In this document: one piece after another, positions 23,201-32,769 of the stretch
Layout: every line of letters starts with the position of its first letter
How positions within the stretch are numbered: the first letter of the stretch is position 1
NCBI GenBank assembly: GCA_030737835.1
Contig: CM060850.1
Span: 11,893,571-11,957,570 of the forward strand
Direction of reading: 5' to 3'
Length of the DNA stretch: 64,000 nt
Source: Acorus gramineus
Taxonomy: Eukaryota > Streptophyta > Magnoliopsida > Acorales > Acoraceae
Notes under the pieces: generated by a model
Told to the model about the DNA's origin: nothing
Database searches by the model: none
What the model saw: the letters and a program-made list of their open reading frames with translations, nothing else
Program-made: the position numbers and the translations under genes

Positions 23201-23618
23201 CTGTCTCAGCATCACCCACATCTTTCATTTCCACATCATCAATTTTCTTATCTACCTCAATCACATCTCCATCCTCTTCAATAACAACTTCATCTTGGTG
23301 TTGTTCCACCTCCTTTTTTTGTTCATCTACAACTTCAGTCGCTTCTCCCTCCTTTTCTTCAATAACAACTTCATCTTGGTGTTGTTCCACCTCCTCTGTT
23401 TGTTCATCTACAACTTCATTCATTTGCTCTTCTTTTGTCACTTCAGTCTCCGTTTGGCCTTTCTCCTCCTCTACAGAGTCAGGTTCCTTCATCTTCTCTG
23501 AAGCCTCTGTCCCGTTGGCTGCTGTCTCTGTGCCATCAGAAGTTGGCTTCTCTGACACCTTCTCCTTCCCTGGATCCTGCTCTTTCTCTGACTCCGTTTC
23601 CTTCTCCAGTTCAACCAT
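14223..23618 (-). CDS. DEK domain-containing chromatin protein, 11 coding exons
   Basis: Exons (minus, 5' to 3'): 22704-23618, 22584-22617, 18324-18403, 17251-17310, 17004-17114, 16824-16904, 16598-16681, 16050-16500, 15015-15100, 14582-14612, 14223-14401; all junctions GT-AG with matching phase, giving 703 residues. Seen: a Glu/Lys-rich acidic N-terminus (1-270), then DRPVRERKSVQRLV, GRGTPLKDIPN, VAYKLSKRKSDD, MILFGRKGK, NISQFSGFVWHENE, KEKLDKLFKDKLLEFCDVL (SAP-like DEK box, about 305-430), Ser/Lys-rich linkers, and the DEK C-terminal domain PSEKELRSAICDILKKVDF to IKLMIQDELTKLADE (about 614-665). DEK proteins bind DNA and histones and influence nucleosome structure and transcription in the nucleus. 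Joins were made by eye; the small second exon is the least certain but fits the family sequence exactly. Confidence 0.88.
15441..15709. mobile_element. 269-bp MITE with GTTA...GTGTAAC ends, in a DEK intron
   Basis: Begins GTTAAGACTCA and ends TGAGTGTAAC, an imperfect terminal inverted repeat. Inside are two CATC-TCTAACGAG-type blocks. The same length and layout recur at 63,643-63,911. It sits between DEK coding exons 8 and 9. Confidence 0.55.
18760..19080. repeat. Tandem repeat, two ~160-bp units, in DEK intron 2
   Basis: Both units contain AATGTTAAT or ATGTTAATTG, GGTGCTGATGG, GGTGTTTGAATTTTTTTTT, TGGGGCAGT and GATTTTTTGT in the same order, starting near 18,760 and 18,920. Confidence 0.65.
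19132..19158. repeat. Poly-G run, quadruplex-capable
   Basis: Twenty-seven bases with a single C interruption. It is C-rich in the DEK pre-mRNA sense. It lies in the 4.2-kb intron. Confidence 0.7.
19400..19484. repeat. Tandem duplication of a ~41-bp unit
   Basis: GGCTCAAGATGGATTATCTC and flanking bases occur twice, at 19,400-19,440 and 19,444-19,484, nearly identical. Confidence 0.75.
19594..20073. mobile_element. 480-bp non-autonomous Mutator-like element in DEK intron 2
   Basis: Perfect 9-bp direct repeats TTATCATAA at 19,585-19,593 and 20,074-20,082 flank a segment that begins GGGGGC and ends GCCCCC. Imperfect inverted similarity continues inward (CCCCACCC motifs on both sides). A 9-bp target duplication is the hallmark of Mutator-like transposition. 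The interior is GA-rich on one half and CT-rich on the other, which creates several open but meaningless frames on both strands. No transposase. Confidence 0.8.
20360..20862 (+). pseudogene. LINE 3'-end relic in DEK intron 2
   Basis: A plus-strand frame, antisense to DEK, shows LEDLWHARRRLKQ and LLIPAGCCPIWL, resembling the tail of plant L1-type ORF2 after the zf-RVT domain (W-x(10,20)-ll-P-A-x(3)-IW-x-RN). The sequence ends in TATTTGGTTGTAAT followed by a poly-A run at 20,847-20,862, as expected for a LINE 3' terminus. It is strongly 5'-truncated. Confidence 0.55.
21574..22110. mobile_element. Possible Tourist/hAT-type MITE
   Basis: The left end GTTCCGTTTGTTTCATG is loosely inverted-similar to the right end CCACCAACAAAACAGGGC. 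No clear target duplication was found. It lies within DEK intron 2. Confidence 0.3.
22259..22370. repeat. Tandem duplication of a ~55-bp unit in DEK intron 2
   Basis: AATTAGAAAATGTAACAAGC plus a following T-run and AATGCAAAGT occurs twice in tandem. Confidence 0.7.
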
Positions 23619-23628
23619 TTCAAATTTA

Positions 23629-24600
23629 CCTAATCAAGACAAAATTTTGGGTCTATGAAATCCTAATCTTCAGCTTCCAAATATACAAAAAACCCCACGC
23701 CTGAAATAACATGCCCTAGAAACTCTAACCTCATAAAATCATTAGTTTTTTTTATATAGAAAGTATCCATTTTAAATGAAGGAAAAATCAACATCAATAT
23801 TAAAAAAAAGGGATATCATGAGTCAAATTGAACTCTCATAACGAACAAACAAGGTATACTTAAAAAAATAAACCTGAGCTTGATCAGAGAAGATATCAAC
23901 AGAGCTTGGAATCAGGAAATCAAAATTTTGCAAAGCTTTCATCTTTATGTGCAAAAAACTATTTATTACACGATAATAAACACAAATTCAAGTAAAACAA
24001 GTTTCACAAACACGAATGGGCATACTTAAGACTAAACACTACTGACATTCCGAAACTTATCAAGTACAAATTCAGATAAATACACCAACGACCTTCAAAA
24101 CACACATTTTAAACATACAAAGGAACCCAAAAATGTAAGAGAAGGAGAACTTTTGCAAACAAAACTTCACAAAAGCAACTCTATTTATGCAGGTGAACTA
24201 AAGTGAACAGTCAAAAACTCCAAAAAAATCACCAGGAACCCAAAAAATACATTTTTTTCACATAAAATAAGAACCCTAAACCCCATACAGATTAATCGAC
24301 TCAAAACAACAAAACTTCCACTTCAAACCAACAAAATCCCCTAAAAAACCAATCTTTTCCAAAAATCTCAAAACCCTAACGCACACAAACGCCTTTTCCA
24401 CCATTAAATCACCCAAAACAACCAAAACCTACGAGGCACAGAAAACCCCCCAATTCGTCAACGACAACAGACGCAGGCACACAAACCAAACCGAATTACC
24501 TGATTTTGTCAACACAAATCGAAGGAGAACCTCTTCTCTTCGATCCGGGGAGCTAAATTAGGGTTTTTTTTTTTTTTTTTTTTCACTCTTTTGTGGTCCG
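23629..24600 (-). promoter_or_regulatory. DEK 5' leader with probable leader intron and telo-box
   Basis: Minus-strand TTAG|GTAAATTTGAAATG places an acceptor about 11 bases before the ATG. CAG|GTAATT at 24,500/24,499 gives a donor, so a leader exon near 24,500-24,590 joined over an intron of about 870 bases is likely. AAACCCTAA (telo-box, minus strand, 24,558-24,566) lies in the leader; this motif is common near starts of plant housekeeping and ribosomal genes. Two poly-T tracts flank the area. Confidence 0.55.
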
Positions 24601-24990
24601 GAGTGTGTAATTTTTTTACTTGGATTTCGACGGGAGCGACTTTTTGTTCGAAATATAATGTTAGATTCGGTTTCATCGATCAGACGGTCCACATCAAATC
24701 GAATATAGCTTCGACAGATCTATGACACGTTTCCCAAACAGAATCCGACGGTTGGGATCAGAAGTTGAAGAAACGGAAGTGACTTGTATGGGATTACGTT
24801 ATAGGATGTACGAATTGACTGTTTGAGTGTAAGTACAGTTTTATCCGGGAATAACGTGTGACGACGCGCGGGTTTTTTTTTTTTTTTTTTGGCGAAATTT
24901 TGAAAATGAAAATTGAATGTATTTAGAGAGCCCGCCAAAAATTTGGAGTTTGATTGGATATGGTCGGGTTCGAGTTAGATCCGAATATCC

Positions 24991-25033
24991 TAATGGGCTG
25001 GGCTTATTCGGATTCCAAATGGGCTGGGCTTAG
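24991..25033. promoter_or_regulatory. Duplicated site II-like element upstream of DEK
   Basis: AATGGGCTGGGCTTA occurs twice, at about 24,992-25,006 and 25,018-25,032. TGGGCY motifs are TCP-factor binding sites in promoters of growth-related plant genes. They lie about 400-450 bases upstream of the likely DEK start; control of DEK is inferred. Confidence 0.4.
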
Positions 25034-25853
25034 GTTGCTAAACATGGACTACTGATTCTCGTGCATTGGCACGACTTTCAAACCCAGGTGATCAACTGAT
25101 ACATGAGCTCTCATACACTCAGTCCATTTTGCAGCACGTTTTGCAGTCTTGTACATTATGATAATACAATATATAACGTTATCATAGTATATATTATATA
25201 GTACAAAAAAATTATTATTTTTTCAATGCAAAAAAATATATATTAGTGTATCTCAGTATATATTTAATTTCATATAATTATATGTACTTCAATTAGAGGA
25301 TGTGTGATTTTCAAAAATAAAAAAGAAATTGGCGTGGACTGCAATTGGCGGCTGGACATATCATTTGCCCTCATATATTCTTGTAGACTTCATGTCACCT
25401 AATGCGATAACATACCATTCGTTTCAGGTGAAGAATAAAAAGAGAATAAGGAAGAATACCAAAAAAAGTAAGTTTGTTATGGAAGAGAAAAACATGATAG
25501 TTATGTCTGGATAAACTAAAAATAAGCCTGGTAACTATTGTGGGGTATTAGAATTGTTTATCAATGTTTATCTATGCTAATGACTAAAAATACTCTTCTA
25601 TGTCTTTAAATTTTTTTATCAAACTAACACTCTCACACGTATCCGAAAAATTATCACACAACACACCAAATAACCCAAAATTCATCATTATGCTTCTAAA
25701 CAAGAATAACTAAAAACACAACCAAACAGATAAATCATTTATTTACTGATATAGTTATTAATTCATAGAATAATTATAAACTCCATAATAGACGATTTTG
25801 TCTTTATCCAAATGACAATTGATTTAAAGAAGATATTGACCATATAAATTTTT

Positions 25854-27911
25854 GGGAATTTTTCATTTATACCCTGTTAAATATGATATTTTGCGCTATA
25901 CCCCCCTTAAAAAGCTAATTGCATCTATACCCCTGAAAAACTCTTTCGTGTTGCAACTGTGCCCCTCCGTCTGTCTCCGTTACCAAGGCTGAACCAACCA
26001 TGGTTACGAACCTAACTCTACCAACGAAATGTCTCTTTTACCCCATGGAATTTTGCATTTATACCCCTGTTAAATATGGTATTTTGCGTTATACCCCATT
26101 GAAAAGCTAATTGCCTCTATACCCCTGGAAACTTCTTTCGTGTTACAACTGTGCCCCTCCGTCCATCTCCGTTACCAAGGCTGAACATATAATTTATGTT
26201 GTTTTGTATTGCAGTTAGAATAGGACACTCATGTTGATCTAATTTTTAGGTATGGAGAGTTTTGAAAGATTGATAATAGCTCAGGAAAAGGAACATATAA
26301 GAACATATAAGAGAACATATGTCTTGTATTTTTCAATGCTTATACATTTCACATATCATTGTGATCTTGTTTATTAAACAGCAAAAATAAGTAGCTGAAT
26401 AGACAAATATACATAGATCCATTTTTTTTCTTGAAATATTTGTAATATCAACTTTAAAATCAAGACAATTGTTTAAACAGTTTATCTAAAAAGTATCAAA
26501 TTTCTACTTGGTTCTTCTATGCTTGGAGTGGATCATTGTTGAGTTCCATATGGTTCTCATTATGCTAATAGAGATTCTATTGTCTTTTGATTTTTGTTCG
26601 TGAAATCTCAACATTGAAATAAAATTTGTGATTTTTTACTTTTGTTCATCCTACAATCAATCGGTGTTTTTTTGTCTCTATGTGGTGTATTATGCTAATT
26701 GATGCTTATTCTACATGTTGAGGATCATCTGACATGAAAATTTTGCCAATCAATATTTTTATATTTTTTTCATTGTGATATGATGATTATGCCTTACTTT
26801 CTAGAATGGTTATATGATTGAAATAGTGTTTGTTGATATTTTCTATTATGGAAAATAATATCTATCAATGAAACCCAAATAAACACTATTTATCTTAGTC
26901 TTTTGAATAATTGTAAGGTTTTCAACATGAAGAATTTAGCTAGATCCTGGTATATTTGTTTTTATGTTGAAGAAGGTGAGAAAAAAGAGTTTCAATAGGT
27001 CTGGAGGTTGCAAAACTCACTCTTGACATGATGTTCACATACAATTGAAGATATAATTTGATATTAAAAGTCTTTAAACACGTTATGTTTTTTTTTTTTT
27101 TTGTAACATGTAATTTTGATTATTTCATTTAATTCATATTTAATACTATTGTGTCATTTATACAGAAAATCAAATAAATAAATAGAAATCCTAATAGTTA
27201 AAGTTTGTATTACGTTATTTTTTGTAATAATTTTTTAATTTAAATGAACAACCATAACAAAAAAAAAAATTATTTAGTAATTTTTTTTATTTTGTTTTTC
27301 ACTTTAGAATGAAATACCTAACTTCTGGTTTCAAAAAGAATGAAAGGAACTGGAGTTATCACTTCATAATTTTTTAAGGGCAATTAGTCATTGCTTTTTT
27401 ATTTCAAAATGAATTTTGTGATTATTTTCTGGTATGGTTATATGATTGAAATAGTGTTTGTTGATAGATTTTCTATTATGAAAATAAAATCTGTCAGTGA
27501 AACCCAAATAAACACTATCTATCTTAGTCTTTTGAATAATTATAAGGTTTTCAATCAATCATTGAAGAAGATGAGAAAAAAAAGGGTTTCAGCAGGCTTG
27601 GAGGTTGAAGAAAATGGGTTTTATAAGCATCAGGCAAACACAGGGGCATAGATGAAATTTCATACAGACACAGGGGTATAAATGCAATTTTTTAAGCCCC
27701 TACGGTCCAAAGGATAGTTTGGTCAATTCATTTTGCATTTAACGCTGTTAATGGAATATTCCGGTATATTCCACTCTCATCTGACGGAACTTAACTTCAG
27801 GGCACAGTTGCAACACGAAAGATTTTTTCAGGGGTATAGATGCAATTAGCTTTTTAATGGAGGTATAACGCAAAATATCATATTTAATAGGGGTATACAT
27901 GCAAATTTCCC
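25854..27911. mobile_element. 2,058-bp non-autonomous Mutator-like element
   Basis: Perfect 9-bp direct repeats TAAATTTTT lie at 25,845-25,853 and 27,912-27,920. The first ~115 bases (GGGAATTTTTCATTTATACC...) match the reverse complement of the last ~115 (GGGAAATTTGCATGTATACC...), with shared blocks AATATGATATTTTGCG, AAAAAGCTAATTGCATCTAT and CTTTCGTGTTGCAACTGTGC. At the left end the terminal repeat is present twice in tandem (25,854-26,005 and about 26,042-26,190). An internal segment near 26,800-26,940 recurs at 27,430-27,570. The largest frame (27,391-27,651) is unrecognised, and no MURA-type transposase is seen. Confidence 0.85.
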
Positions 27912-27920
27912 TAAATTTTT

Positions 27921-28124
27921 TTTCTACACATCAACCTAAATAAATTACAAGATTCGAAGATTTTTTTTTTTTTTTTTTTACCTGACCTCTAATCCCTCTC
28001 TTTCTCTCTCCACTACTCCACTATTGTCCTCTCCCGGCCACCATCGCCGTCCCCCTTCTCTTGTTCTCTTTCTCACTCTCGCCCTCCTCCCAAGAAAAAA
28101 AAAAAAAACATACATGTTACTAAA
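27921..28124. other. Spacer with poly-T and CT-rich stretch
   Basis: Contains a T-run at 27,961-27,979 followed by a pyrimidine-rich tract. Nothing else is seen. Confidence 0.4.
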
Positions 28125-28740
28125 ATTTTAAATGAAAAAAATTACATTGATCTGGTGTCTTGCATGATTGACTCATTGTTATTTATTATATATATATCCA
28201 GAAAATCAAAACTGGAACAACTTAGCCTTAGTAATAATCATTTATTAAGTAAAGGTTAAGTTGAATTTAACTAAAAATAAAAAGAAAAATGTTACACTCA
28301 AACCATTTTACAACCTAAAACGCAGACTACACATATTTTTATTTATTAAAAAATCATATACCTCATTAATGAGGTGTGTGCTTTTACTAAATATAAAGTA
28401 TATAATATGATGAATTGAATGATATTATTTATACAAAATAAAAAATTTCATAAAGAGGGAAAGAAACTAATGAAAAATTATATTTGAGACAGTAAAAAAC
28501 ACAAAAACCTCAACAATAAATGGATATCAATAAGCCAAGCATGGGCTTTGACCTTATACATGTTTTGGGTCTTGGGCCCATCTGGGCCTGAAAGTGAGGA
28601 TGTGGGATTTGGGCCGCTGTGAAGATTTGGTTTGTCTGGAATTTCGGAGAACAGAATTTATTAAGGTTTGTTAAAACTCTTGTTATATTATATTTGAATA
28701 ATGTTAAGAACAATATGTTTGAATAATGTTAAGAACAATA
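28125..28740. repeat. Dispersed repeat, copy 2 (partner at 10.6-11.3 kb)
   Basis: Same order of blocks as the first copy. It carries an extra ~40 bases near 28,155-28,195 and includes a GTTACACTCA-type MITE segment from 28,291. Its right end runs into the hAT relic. Confidence 0.65.
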
Positions 28741-28769
28741 TGCATGACAGTCTGTATATGTTTTAATTT

Positions 28770-31121
28770 TTTAAAAATAGTAAATATCAAGTTCTGCCCG
28801 AATATATTTCTACAAATATATATGACCCAGGACAATGGAAAATTATCAATTCAAAATTAAGAAATTTATTGGTAGAAAAAGGTCCAATTAGGGATAATGA
28901 TATAATTTTCCCTAAAGACGAGAACTCTAGGCATTTTTCAACTACACATTACATACGGATATTATCAAATGGGGAGAAGCATGATAGAAAATGGCTTGTT
29001 TATTCCAAAGATTTGGATAGAGTATTTTGTTTTTGTTGTAAGTTATTTAATTCAAAACCTAGTATAAATCAATTAACTAATGAAGGAACTAGTGACTGGA
29101 AAAATCTTAGTGCCAAGCTTAAAAGTCATCAAACAACCAATGAACATATTATTAACATGAATACTTGGATTGATTTAGAAATAAGATTGTTAAAAAATAA
29201 AACAATTGATAAAAATGTCCAAGAACAAATTAATAAAGAGAAAGAACATTGGAAAAAAGTATTGTTAAGAATTATAGAGGTAGTAGAGAATCTTAGTAAA
29301 AATAATTTGCCATTCCATGGGAAAAATGAAAAGATCTATCAAGAAAATAATGGGAATTTTTTATTGAAATGATTGCAGAATTTGATCCAATAATGCAAGA
29401 ACATGTTCGGCGTATTCAAGATGGAGAAATCCATAATCATTATCTTGGACATAATATACAAAATGAATTAATACATTTGTTAGCAAATGAAATTAAAAAT
29501 AATATTATTAAAAAAATTAAAGAAGCAAAATATTTTTCAATAATACTTGATTGTACCCCGGATGCAAGCCATCAAGAACAAATGTCTTTAATTTTACGTT
29601 GTGTGGATATTTCAACAAGTCCAATAAAAATAGAAGAATATTTTATAGAATTTTTAGAGGTAGATGATACTACTGGAAAAGGTCTTTTTAATGAAATTAT
29701 AAATGCTATAAAAAATCTTGAACTTGATATCAATGATATACGAGGGCAAGGATATGATAACGGGTCTAATATGAAAGGAAAACAACAAGGTGTACAAAAA
29801 AGACTTCTTGATATAAATCCTAAAGCATTTTATACACCATGTGGTTGTCATAATCTTAACCTTGTACTATGTGATATGGCTAATTCTTGTTCCAAAGCTA
29901 TATCTTTCTTTGGAGTAGTGCAACGTTTATATTCATTATTTGCTTCTTCCACAAAGAGATGGAAAATTTTACAAGATAATGTGTCCGGTTTAACTCTTAA
30001 GTCACTATCACAAACACGTTGGGAAAGTCGCATTGAAAGTGTTAAAGCAATAAAATATCAAGCTCCACAAATAAGAAATGCTTTATTAGAACTAGCAAAA
30101 ACAAGTGAAGACCCTAAAACAAAAAGTGAAGCTAATTGTTTAGCAACTTATGAGATTGAAAGTTTTGAATTTTTATTAGGGATGACTATTTGGTATGATA
30201 TATTATTTGCTATTAATTCTGTGAGTAAAAATTTACAATCAAAAGATATGCATATTGATGTTGCTATAGATCAATTAAAAGGTTTAATTTCTTACTTTAA
30301 AAAATATAGAGAAAATGGATTTATATCTGCTATGATTTCATCTAAAGAGATTGCAACAAAAATGGAAATAGAACCTATATTTCGTGAAAAACGTATAATT
30401 CGTGGAAAGAAATAATTTGATGAGAATGCTAATGACGAGACAACACAATCCGCTGAAGAATATTTACGGATTGATTATTTCATATATATTGTAGATCATG
30501 CTATTTCATCCATTCAAAATAGATTTGAACAATTTCAGATATATGAAAAAAAATTTGGTTTTTTATTCAATTTCAAAAAATTAAAATCACTAGATGATGA
30601 TAGCTTGCAACAAAATTGTCTTAATCTTGAAAGCTTTCTCAAACATGATATTTATTCTGATATTGATGGTTTAGATTTATTTTCAGAACTAAAAGTTTTG
30701 AAAGAAGTTTTACAAATAGAAGAAAATACTCCAATTGACATACTAAATTACATAAAAAGATTAGATTCTTTTCCAAATGCATGTATTTCTTATAGAATTT
30801 TATTGACAATACCAATTACTGTAGCTTCTGCAGAAAGAAGTTTTTCAAAATTAAAATTGATAAAATCATACCTTAGATCATAATGTCACAGAAAAGATTA
30901 AATGAATTAGCTATTTTTATCAATTGAAAAAGAGATGCTAGCTAAACTTAAATATAAAAACTTAATTAGTAATTTTGCATCCCAAAAAGCTAGAAGAATA
31001 ATTTTTAAATAAAAATTAATAATTAAAAATTTAAAAATAAATATTATTTAATTAATAATTAAATATAAAAAATTATAGTTAAAATTTTCCCCTTAGGCCT
31101 CATAATATATCGAGCCGGCCC
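28770..31121 (+). pseudogene. hAT-family transposase relic (TTF zinc finger, DUF4371, dimerisation domain)
   Basis: Seen in order: IYDPGQW and HYIRILSNGEKHDRKWLVYS with FCFCCKLF (TTF-type zinc finger); [18 protein letters not shown] and [18 protein letters not shown] with [14 protein letters not shown] (DUF4371/RNase H-like core); and ILLTIPITVASAERSFSKLK (hAT dimerisation domain). Such proteins cut and paste DNA and generate 8-bp duplications. Breaks: a one-base frame change near 29,355, an in-frame TAA at 30,413-30,415, and a further break at about 30,880 just after the dimerisation core. The right end near 31,090-31,121 (GAGCCGGCCCT) looks like the terminal repeat of this class; the left end is missing, since the sequence joins the dispersed repeat directly. 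Few lesions for 700 codons suggest a moderately recent insertion. Confidence 0.8.
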
Positions 31122-32201
31122 TATATATGTTCACATAATTTTTTTTTTGTAAATATCCATTAAAAATTATTATTTACTAGGCAAAAAGAGGAGAAAAAAC
31201 TTGAGTCCCTCTCAGAGTGGTGGGAGGGTCTAGGTGACCCCTAGGCGATGATTGTCTTTCCTGCCTAACCCACTTAGGGTTAGGGTTGATCCCTTTTCCT
31301 ATTTTGCACACACAAATTTTCTTAGATGGGCATCCGCAAAAATAAAATTTGCGGACGCAAACTATTACTTGCAAGAGTTTATAAAAAAATAATTTTTAAT
31401 AGATTGTTACTGATAAGAGTATAAAAAATTGATCGCCCTTTCACATCAGTACATACCGACGATGAATTTATGATTTTTTTTTTATAGATTCTTGGCGATA
31501 AATACAGTAGTTATATATATGCTTAGCTATGAAGTTTGTTGCATACTTCATGGTATTTATTTTATTAAAATCTTAATTATTACATCATAGCACTATTATA
31601 ATTAGAATACACAGTGGCCACAACCACCACTGAAAGTATACAATAACTAATACAACCATTACCCACAAAGTCTCTATTACCCTTAATAAATGTAGCATGC
31701 ATGCATGGTACATGTGAGGCTCTCTTCCTTGGAAGCAAGGTCAATGATAAAGCAAGGCCCTCCCTCCAAAACCCTAGACATTCCACAGGGGCCTCTCCCA
31801 ACCATTATAAACAAAAGAGGAAAATAAATATAGGAAAAAAAGGCATTTCCCAACCCTAAAAAGCAAACACATGGTACACAAACACACATGCTTTCCTATA
31901 TGCTTTCAAGGCTAGCTTGCTCTTTCAAAAGCATCCTATGCTTCCAAGAAAATATGGCCAAATAACAAAGCAACAAATAAAATCACTCCCTCAAATTAAG
32001 TATCACAGGCCCAAGAAACCTAACTTTTAAACAAATCTTATCCTTATTCAATAAGAAAACATCACGTAATAAATGATAAAAAAAAAACAACTTTCAATGA
32101 AAATACGCTCATTTTAACCGATATTCACACAAAAAGTCACGCATGCATACCAAACCATCTGCGTGACATTTTCTGATTGACTTACACAGGGATTTTGTGT
32201 C
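31122..32201. other. Intergenic, no gene seen
   Basis: AT-rich, with short frames only. The last ~500 bases are downstream of the minus-strand membrane-protein gene and probably include its 3' UTR. Confidence 0.5.
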
Positions 32202-32690
32202 TCATGAGCATTTGATGGATCCCATTGAGATGTCAATCTCAATCAAGTTCTCCTCTTCACCAACATCTGAGAATAGCTCCTTCAGTCGATGTTGCCCTAA
32301 GAAGAACTCTGGCGAGCAACCGTCGGGGATGGTCATGTAATGGCCTTCCTGGAGAGCAATCTCTATAAGACTCTCATCATCATCATCATCAGATGACTCA
32401 TCTTTGGAGATCAAATGCTCCGTTCCATCGATCAACAACAGTTCATCTTCTGGATCTTCTGAGGTCTTTTCGATCGATATCGCCTTCTTGACACCATTTT
32501 TGTTGATGAAGTGGAAGTAAAGAAGAGCTGATGAACCCATGAACATTGAAACAAGGCATGCTGAGGAGGTGAAGCATGAAAAGCAGCCCAAGAACAACAG
32601 GAGAAGTACTGAAAAGGACACTAATGGGTACCTAAAGAAACATGAGGTAGAAGAAGAAGAAGAAGAAGAAGAAGAAGAAGGAGAACCCAT
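32202..32690 (-). CDS. Small membrane protein of unknown function, 162 aa
   Basis: Intact single-exon frame with a true ATG at 32,690 and TGA at 32,202-32,204. Seen: a Ser-rich N-terminus (MGSPS then a Ser run) encoded by a (TTC)n-type repeat; a hydrophobic stretch of about 40 residues (20-60) able to form one or two membrane spans and containing six Cys; then an acidic hydrophilic tail with DESSDDDDDESLIEIAL and a conserved-looking end NLIEIDISMGSIKCS. The tail motif resembles a plant-specific group of short uncharacterised transmembrane proteins, but no function is known to me. A TATA box lies 70 bases upstream of the ATG. The topology (short N-terminus, long acidic cytosolic tail) is inferred. 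Confidence 0.72.
   Translation of the reverse strand: MGSPSSSSSSSSSSTSCFFRYPLVSFSVLLLLFLGCFSCFTSSACLVSMFMGSSALLYFHFINKNGVKKAISIEKTSEDPEDELLLIDGTEHLISKDESSDDDDDESLIEIALQEGHYMTIPDGCSPEFFLGQHRLKELFSDVGEEENLIEIDISMGSIKCS
32652..32681. repeat. (GAA)n microsatellite inside the membrane-protein gene
   Basis: About ten GAA/AAG units. On the coding strand they give the N-terminal serine run, so repeat-length change would alter the protein without a frameshift. Confidence 0.8.
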
Positions 32691-32759
32691 TTGATCTTTT
32701 TTGGTGGTTTTGTTGATTATGAGAGGAAATGAAGAACTGGGATTGATGGATGTCTTGTG

Positions 32760-32769
32760 TATATATATA
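32760..32769 (-). promoter_or_regulatory. TATA box of the membrane-protein gene
   Basis: TATATATATA, about 70 bases upstream of the ATG on the minus strand. It implies a leader of about 40 bases. Confidence 0.55.

Noticed and set aside
22885-23658. 257-codon Ser/Phe-rich plus-strand frame
   Set aside because: Exact antisense of the Glu/Lys-rich DEK first exon; GAA/GAG repeats read backwards give Ser/Phe/Leu runs.
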